Source: Bacteroidales bacterium (GTDB lineage Bacteria; Bacteroidota; Bacteroidia; Bacteroidales; Muribaculaceae). Taken from it: a stretch of 38,800 bases of DNA. The translations under genes and the position numbers were made by a program. Shown here one piece after another: positions 34,702-38,800 of the stretch (the first letter of the stretch is position 1; every line of letters starts with the position of its first letter). Where the stretch lies: NCBI GenBank assembly GCA_020860515.1, contig JAJBUG010000073.1:1-38800 (forward strand). The letters are read 5' to 3'. The notes beneath the pieces are model-generated. The model saw only the letters and a list, made by a program, of their open reading frames with translations, did no database searches and was not told the origin of the DNA.

Positions 34702-35302
34702 AATCGTCCATCGTCCAATACTGATAGTGGTTGCAGGCCCTAACGGTTCTGGCAAAACCTCAGTAACTCATAAATTATTACATCACGAATGGCTAGAAAA
34801 TTCTGAATATATTAATCCTGACACTGTAGCTCGTGACATCTTTGGTAATTGGAACGACAAGTCAGCCGTACTTCAAGCAGCAAATTACTGTAAAGAATGG
34901 CGGGAAAGGTGTCTTACCGAAGGGAGGAGCCATATTTTTGAGACTGTAATGTCAGCTCCTGATAAAGTGGAATATATTCTTAAAGCAAAGGAATTAGGCT
35001 TTTTTGTCCGTCTTTTCTTTGTTTCAACATCATCCCCTACGATCAATGCAAAAAGGGTTGCACAGAGAGTACTCAACGGTGGTCATGATGTACCAATTAG
35101 TAAGATTATATCCCGATATGACAAATCAATCGGTAATTGTATAGCATTGGCCCCTTATATCGACCGTCTTTATGTTTATGATAATTCAATAGACGATGCA
35201 GAAGCTCGCTTGCTATTCCGCTTTAGCAATGGCAAACTGATTAAACAATACCAACCGAATCTACCATCCTGGGCTATTCCAATATTCGATAGACATAAAT
35301 AA
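34694..35302 (+). CDS. Zeta-toxin family kinase (AAA-type P-loop)
   Basis: 202 residues. Walker A GPNGSGKTS at about 15-23, YINPDTVARDIF near 40, HIFETVMS near 82 and a helical stretch NAKRVAQRVLNGGHDVP near 117 match zeta-toxin-like proteins. In characterised members the enzyme phosphorylates UDP-N-acetylglucosamine and blocks wall synthesis; not all relatives do so. I chose the ATG at 34694; an earlier in-frame ATG (34547) would overlap most of the antitoxin gene and adds no family sequence. AT-rich compared with the housekeeping genes. Confidence 0.85.
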   Translation: MSEIVHRPILIVVAGPNGSGKTSVTHKLLHHEWLENSEYINPDTVARDIFGNWNDKSAVLQAANYCKEWRERCLTEGRSHIFETVMSAPDKVEYILKAKELGFFVRLFFVSTSSPTINAKRVAQRVLNGGHDVPISKIISRYDKSIGNCIALAPYIDRLYVYDNSIDDAEARLLFRFSNGKLIKQYQPNLPSWAIPIFDRHK

Positions 35303-35591
35303 AGGCACACCACAAAGGCAATCCCGACCCATCTGTAGAAGTAATCCACAAATGATTTCCAAGCCTTCGACTTGCCAAGCTTCATTGCAATCCTCTTATG
35401 ATCCATCAACTATCTGCATTGGTATAAATCTTAAACAAACCAACGCCAAATGAGTTGAAAAAACACATAAAAATACACAAGAAGAGTTATTTGTTTTTTC
35501 CTAAACGAAGATTGTCAATTGCATAAGTTTGAGAACCATGAAGCCAAAAGGAAATGAGTTCTATTGTTTCTAATTCATTAATATCATATTT

Positions 35592-36233
35592 TCAATAGGG
35601 GTTCATGGGAAAGTTTTCAGAATGGTATTTCTTTGGCTCAGTCTGTAGGATGGAGAATACAGCAAGATTGCCATCATTATACGGCAATCGCTGGAGTTGT
35701 ACCATCAGCTTATCCCGCTTGTTTTTACGAAGATTGAAATACACGCTCTGAGTTGGACCCTTCTGCCAGCCGTCAATATCTGACCAAGCATAAGTCCGGC
35801 CGAAAACCTCGTCATAATAGGGCTTCATTTTTTCATAAGCATTCTTCCCATCAAGATCCTTTTCTTCTGGGGCCTCACAAAGCTCGGTGATAGGCTTCAA
35901 AGGTTTTCGCTGATGATAAGAAGCAAAAACAAGTTTGCGAGCAGGATTGTAGAAGTAGATCGAATCCACCTCTAATTCTGGGTAAAGGCTAAAGGCTTTC
36001 CTTAGATGTACCTTCATTTCAGGATACGCATCAATCTCTTCCTCGCTTTGAATCAACATGTCCATATTGGTTAAAAGCCATGGAGAACCAAAGCTCAATT
36101 CCATACCATCATTAGAGACAGCATGATTGATTCCTGACATCCTCCAAGTCCTCTCTGAAAATGTGGGCAATTTGGCGCTGTGGCAGGAGGTAAGCAAGAA
36201 AGCCCAAAAGAAAACCAATATATAACGTGTCAT
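35592..36233 (-). CDS. Putative lipoprotein of unknown function
   Basis: 213 residues with the signal MTRYILVFFWAFLLTSC, so probably lipidated. The rest is soluble, with many aromatic and charged residues (LEVDSIYFYNPARKLVFASY, GWQKGPTQSVYFNLRK). I start it at 36233 because a promoter -7 box lies at 36256-36264; the longer start (36272) would lie upstream of it. No family recognised. Downstream of a small secreted protein gene on the same strand. Confidence 0.75.
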   Translation of the reverse strand: MTRYILVFFWAFLLTSCHSAKLPTFSERTWRMSGINHAVSNDGMELSFGSPWLLTNMDMLIQSEEEIDAYPEMKVHLRKAFSLYPELEVDSIYFYNPARKLVFASYHQRKPLKPITELCEAPEEKDLDGKNAYEKMKPYYDEVFGRTYAWSDIDGWQKGPTQSVYFNLRKNKRDKLMVQLQRLPYNDGNLAVFSILQTEPKKYHSENFPMNPY

Positions 36234-36255
36234 ATCCAGATATAAGTTTTTGTTT

Positions 36256-36264
36256 GCAAAGTAA
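36256..36264 (-). promoter_or_regulatory. -7-like box upstream of the lipoprotein gene
   Basis: Minus-strand TTACTTTGC, close to TAnnTTTG, about 23 bp before the ATG at 36233. Supports the shorter start. Confidence 0.45.
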
Positions 36265-36314
36265 CTATACAATTGAGCTATATAATTGAGTATTGTAAAA
36301 GACGTGGTACGTCT

Positions 36315-36680
36315 TTACGGAACAAGTAGTTTATAGCCGATAAGTTGATTTGCAACTTCAGTCAAATTAATCGGTACATTTACTTCTTGACCATTCACAG
36401 TGAGAGTGATGGACATGTCATTGAAAACGGTCAACCGTTTAAATGTCATTGTGATAGAGAGCTGATTACCCTGTTGAGTGGAAACCATAGAGGTCGCATC
36501 ATAGGTTTTGCCGTCATTGTTAAACTTTGCACAACAAGTTTCACTCCCGGAATTCCAATTATCATCTACAACGACAATAGTGGTTTTCCCATCATTGTTG
36601 TTGAGATTTTTGAGCTTGAATTGCGCATTTGCCGCAAAAGCAACAAGTGCACAGATTAACGTTAGTAATATCTGTTTCAT
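36315..36680 (-). CDS. Small secreted protein of unknown function
   Basis: 121 residues with a Sec signal, MKQILLTLICALVAFAANAQ. The mature part is beta-rich, with TTIVVVDDNWNSGSETCCAKF (a Cys pair) and a repeated valine/threonine strand pattern. No family recognised. It is divergent from the LuxR-type regulator and has its own -7 box (36708-36716). Confidence 0.75.
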   Translation of the reverse strand: MKQILLTLICALVAFAANAQFKLKNLNNNDGKTTIVVVDDNWNSGSETCCAKFNNDGKTYDATSMVSTQQGNQLSITMTFKRLTVFNDMSITLTVNGQEVNVPINLTEVANQLIGYKLLVP

Positions 36681-36707
36681 GTGGCTTTGGTTTTGGTTCT
36701 TTTATTT

Positions 36708-36716
36708 GCAAAATTA
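36708..36716 (-). promoter_or_regulatory. -7 box of the small secreted protein gene
   Basis: Minus-strand TAATTTTGC matches TAnnTTTG, about 28 bp before the ATG. Confidence 0.6.
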
Positions 36717-36738
36717 CCGTCGATTTTTCGGTATTGCA

Positions 36739-36754
36739 TTACCCAAAAGGGTAA
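36739..36754. promoter_or_regulatory. Operator-like palindrome between divergent promoters
   Basis: TTACCC-AAAA-GGGTAA, a perfect inverted repeat midway between the two divergent -7 boxes. A candidate binding site for the LuxR-type regulator encoded beside it. Confidence 0.5.
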
Positions 36755-36781
36755 AAAGGAGGATATGTCAGAAATTTTAAC

Positions 36782-36789
36782 TAATTTTG
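36782..36789 (+). promoter_or_regulatory. -7 box just before the LuxR-type gene
   Basis: TAATTTTG, only 4 bp before the GTG start at 36794, implying a nearly leaderless mRNA if this start is right. Confidence 0.5.
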
Positions 36790-36793
36790 TGCT

Positions 36794-37087
36794 GTGAAAC
36801 CGATTGTTGACGACTTCTTTATTCCCGACAACGAGGTGAAAGCCCCAGTGTCGGACACCGACAGCGACATTCCAGCCATCATTGAGATGGCAAAGGGTGT
36901 GGCGACCCACACCGAGCGTCAGGTGCTCCTCATGTCGTTTCAAGGACTTAGCCAGCAGGAGATTGCCGATGCCATCCACTATTCGGTCGATACGATCAAG
37001 CACATCAAACGGCAGCTGTTTGAGCGCTTCGGTGTGAAAAACATCGCCCAGGCCGTCAGCTACGCCGCCAACTACCGCCTGTTCTGA
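36794..37087 (+). CDS. LuxR-type helix-turn-helix regulator (DNA-binding domain only)
   Basis: 97 residues from a GTG. Residues of about 38-95 form a GerE/LuxR HTH (HTERQVLLMSFQGLSQQEIADAIHYSVDTIKHIKRQLFERFGV). The first 35 residues are acidic and do not make a receiver or sensor domain. Such stand-alone domains can act with another regulator or be constitutive. It is divergent from two secreted-protein genes, which are candidate targets. Confidence 0.82.
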   Translation: MKPIVDDFFIPDNEVKAPVSDTDSDIPAIIEMAKGVATHTERQVLLMSFQGLSQQEIADAIHYSVDTIKHIKRQLFERFGVKNIAQAVSYAANYRLF

Positions 37088-37203
37088 CTCACTCGTCAGA
37101 GGCAACCGAGGAAACATAATATTTCATAAAATATTTTTTCGATGTGACAAAGTTACTCACTCCTCTTTCACCCATCATTAATCTTTTGAATAAAAATGTA
37201 CCC

Positions 37204-37300
37204 TTCCCTCAGCAGGGAATGTCAATTACATGATAAAAAACAAACCCGATAGCTTGACGAATCAGGGGCTACCGGGAGTAAACAGTACAAAAGTACTACT
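37204..37300. repeat. Hairpin cluster between the LuxR-type gene and the Abi gene
   Basis: TTCCCT-CAGC-AGGGAA (37204-37219); CCCGATAGC pairing with GCTACCGGG (37245-37276, one mismatch, 14-nt loop); and an AGTAC/GTACT hairpin followed by ACTTTTTATTTT. The last part looks like a plus-strand terminator. Confidence 0.65.
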
Positions 37301-37354
37301 TTTTATTTTATTCAACAAATTTTTTTGACAAAAAATGTCTATGAGAACCAAAAT

Positions 37355-38050
37355 TTAACTTTTCAATGCGTTTATACGGGCACAAACCGCCTTTACATGG
37401 TCAAGACCGTAAAGAAGAGAGGAGCTATCAATCTCCATCCCCTTGAACAGATTGAGCATCTTTTGATAGCGGCTCTCAACGTAGAAGGTGTCAATATTAC
37501 CGCTACCGTCAAAGCAGATTGGCTCGTGATGGGCTACACGGTTACGCATATTATTTATGAAATCTAATTCGTTGAAAACATAGAGGTGATCTATATTCTT
37601 TTGTGGTGTAGACTTTGGCTTCTTAGGGAACGCTTTCAGCAAAATTCTTCCTGCAAGTTTATACTCTATAGCGGAGTACATATATTTCCACACACCAAAC
37701 TCCATCTCAGCCAACAGCTTGTGGTGGCTGTACTTGTTATTACGCATAAGACCTTCGTACGCCTTATATATGATTTTTCGAGAAGTTTGTATTCTAGGAT
37801 CATTGAAAAATAGGCCTCCCGGTATAACAAAATCTCTCAACCAATCACCTCCCCATCGGGCTGCCATTTGGTGATCGATTGCGTTACGTAATGCTACTTC
37901 GAAACAGCTGATGATAGTGAAGATTTCTTGCGACAGCCGCAGGTTGAGACGATATAAAGTCATCGCCTTTCGCGTATCACCACCACAGGATGCTACGTAC
38001 TTTCGCATACGATTAGTGGAAATGATATGTTCAAACTCGCTAAAATTCAT
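37355..38050 (-). CDS. Abi-family (Abi_2/AbiD-F-like) protein with HEPN motif
   Basis: 231 residues from the ATG at 38050; the longer start at 38071 would overlap the -7 box at 38069-38076. The N-terminal LSQEIFTIISCFEVALRNAIDHQMA and a late NNMRNRVAHHEPIC match Abi_2 proteins; R-N-R-V-A-H is the Rx4-6H HEPN signature of RNase-like domains. Family members include lactococcal abortive-infection proteins. No partner gene beside it. Direct phage-defence activity is inferred. Confidence 0.85.
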   Translation of the reverse strand: MNFSEFEHIISTNRMRKYVASCGGDTRKAMTLYRLNLRLSQEIFTIISCFEVALRNAIDHQMAARWGGDWLRDFVIPGGLFFNDPRIQTSRKIIYKAYEGLMRNNKYSHHKLLAEMEFGVWKYMYSAIEYKLAGRILLKAFPKKPKSTPQKNIDHLYVFNELDFINNMRNRVAHHEPICFDGSGNIDTFYVESRYQKMLNLFKGMEIDSSSLLYGLDHVKAVCARINALKS

Positions 38051-38068
38051 ATTATGTTGATTGAAACA

Positions 38069-38076
38069 CAAAATTA
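38069..38076 (-). promoter_or_regulatory. -7 box of the Abi gene
   Basis: Minus-strand TAATTTTG, about 19 bp before the chosen ATG. Decides the start in favour of 38050. Confidence 0.55.
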
Positions 38077-38456
38077 GCCAAAATCTTTGAGTCCATTATG
38101 ATACCACACTTATAAAATTTGTTAAACATTTTCGATATTACTTTATCTTCCCAAATACTATTAGTTTTTAACACGGTAATAATCCTTCGATACTTATCGA
38201 TGTTTTTGTTTGTCTATCGATATTTATCAAATAATTACCTCGGTCAAGCCTCGGTGAGACCGATTTTGTCGTTTTTATTTATGGTTGTTTATCGATTATC
38301 TTCATATTTGATACATATTTGCAACGCGCCTTATTGGGCAATTAAGAGCGTGTCTTATAAGTCTTATATGGCTTTAGAATTAAAATCTTCCTATGATTAT
38401 TTCGGATGTTGAATAAAAATTTCACGCTTTTCTATGTCCAAAACTTAAAAATTTTG

Positions 38457-38465
38457 TAACTTTGC
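38457..38465 (+). promoter_or_regulatory. -7 box of the truncated ATPase gene
   Basis: TAACTTTGC, an exact TAnnTTTG match, 22 bp before the ATG at 38488. Confidence 0.6.
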
Positions 38466-38487
38466 GACATATAAAAGTGAATGTTAT

Positions 38488-38748
38488 ATGAAACTTATAA
38501 CTCGCCATTCTTACCTTGAAAGGATAATCTCATTGCGTTCGGTACCTGACATAAAGATACTGACTGGTATTCGTCGCTCCGGCAAGTCAAAACTGATGGA
38601 TGCTTTTGTTGACTGGCTAAAAGAGAATGAGCCAGATTCAAATATTATATTTATTGACTTCAATGATCCTGCCTATGATGAATTGAGAACATATAAGAAA
38701 CTATACCATTACGTAGAGGCTCATAATAAATTTAATTCAAAGAATTAA
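38488..38748 (+). pseudogene. Truncated AAA_14/DUF4143-type ATPase (N-terminal piece only)
   Basis: 86 residues. MKLITRHSYLERIISLRSVP leads into a Walker A (GIRRSGKSKLM) and IIFIDFNDPAYDELRTYKKLYHYV, the standard opening of this roughly 400-residue ATPase family. After about residue 80 the family sequence stops, and FNSKN-stop follows. The following 50 bp are AT-rich and do not continue the protein in an obvious frame. Probably broken by deletion or insertion; the promoter is intact. Confidence 0.75.
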
Positions 38749-38800
38749 GTAAGGTTTCAGATTAAATTTAAATTAACTCAAGCCACATGAGAATATCTCA

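Larger units (their letters stand above)
38051..38487. other. Gene-free AT-rich stretch
   Basis: 437 bp with two promoter-like boxes at its edges (38069-38076 minus, 38457-38465 plus) and three ATCGAT words (38195-38296). A 97-codon open frame starting at TTG (38119) looks non-coding. I see no RNA gene. Confidence 0.6.

Noticed and set aside
35176..35406. Minus-strand ORF of about 76 codons overlapping the toxin gene's 3' end
   Set aside because: The first ~35 residues (LGKSKAWKSFVDYFYRWVGI) look protein-like and could be a gene relic, but most of the rest is antisense to the toxin. Not enough support.
38119..38412. 97-codon plus-strand ORF with hydrophobic stretches
   Set aside because: TTG start, no ribosome-binding context, AT-driven Ile/Leu/Tyr content and repeated ATCGAT words; probably non-coding.

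Overview
The window looks like a chromosome segment from a gut-type Bacteroidales bacterium, possibly near Muribaculaceae. The pointers are Bacteroidota-type promoters (-7 box TAnnTTTG), an UpxY/NusG-like capsule antiterminator, several LruC-domain lipoproteins, lipoprotein signal peptides, and a Bacteroidales-like mreBCD-mrdA-rodA cluster. Family placement is inference; there is no rRNA gene here to settle it. No CRISPR array or complete tRNA was seen.

Layout. (1) 1-3,240: a C53 homopolymer at the left edge, then, on the minus strand, a coupled ATPase plus PD-(D/E)XK-like nuclease pair (candidate defence module) and a dinD gene bracketed by direct repeats. (2) 3,390-21,718, all minus strand: an exopolysaccharide/capsule export locus read right to left. 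The order is upxY, an OPX lipoprotein (Wza), a PCP tyrosine kinase (Wzc), an ABC permease (Wzm), an OmpA-like outer-membrane protein, two large LruC lipoproteins, a repeat-flanked GNAT cassette, an initiating sugar transferase, a small LruC lipoprotein overlapping a Wzt ATPase by ATGA, and UDP-galactopyranose mutase (glf). Nearly every gap in this locus holds a palindromic or tandem repeat, and two repeats lie in frame inside glf. (3) 21,719-22,939: a gene-free divergent region. (4) 22,940-33,778, plus strand: conserved housekeeping genes, namely a lipid kinase, purH, the rod-shape/elongasome operon mreB-mreC-mreD-mrdA-rodA, and dnaK. (5) 33,966-38,800: an accessory stretch with a small orphan protein, a tRNA 3'-end remnant, a zeta-type toxin-antitoxin pair, two secreted unknowns divergent from a LuxR-type regulator, an Abi/HEPN gene and a truncated AAA ATPase.

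How the genes work together. The export locus holds what is needed to start a glycan (sugar transferase), supply galactofuranose (Glf), move the glycan across the inner membrane (Wzm/Wzt with a Wzt-C glycan-recognition domain) and pass it to the outside (Wzc/Wza). Three LruC lipoproteins and an OmpA-like protein are interleaved and may be surface or matrix partners of the polymer. No glycosyltransferase beyond the initiating one, and no Wzx/Wzy, is seen in the window. The plus-strand operon makes the cell-elongation machinery. The two flanks are typical accessory DNA with defence and toxin-antitoxin genes.
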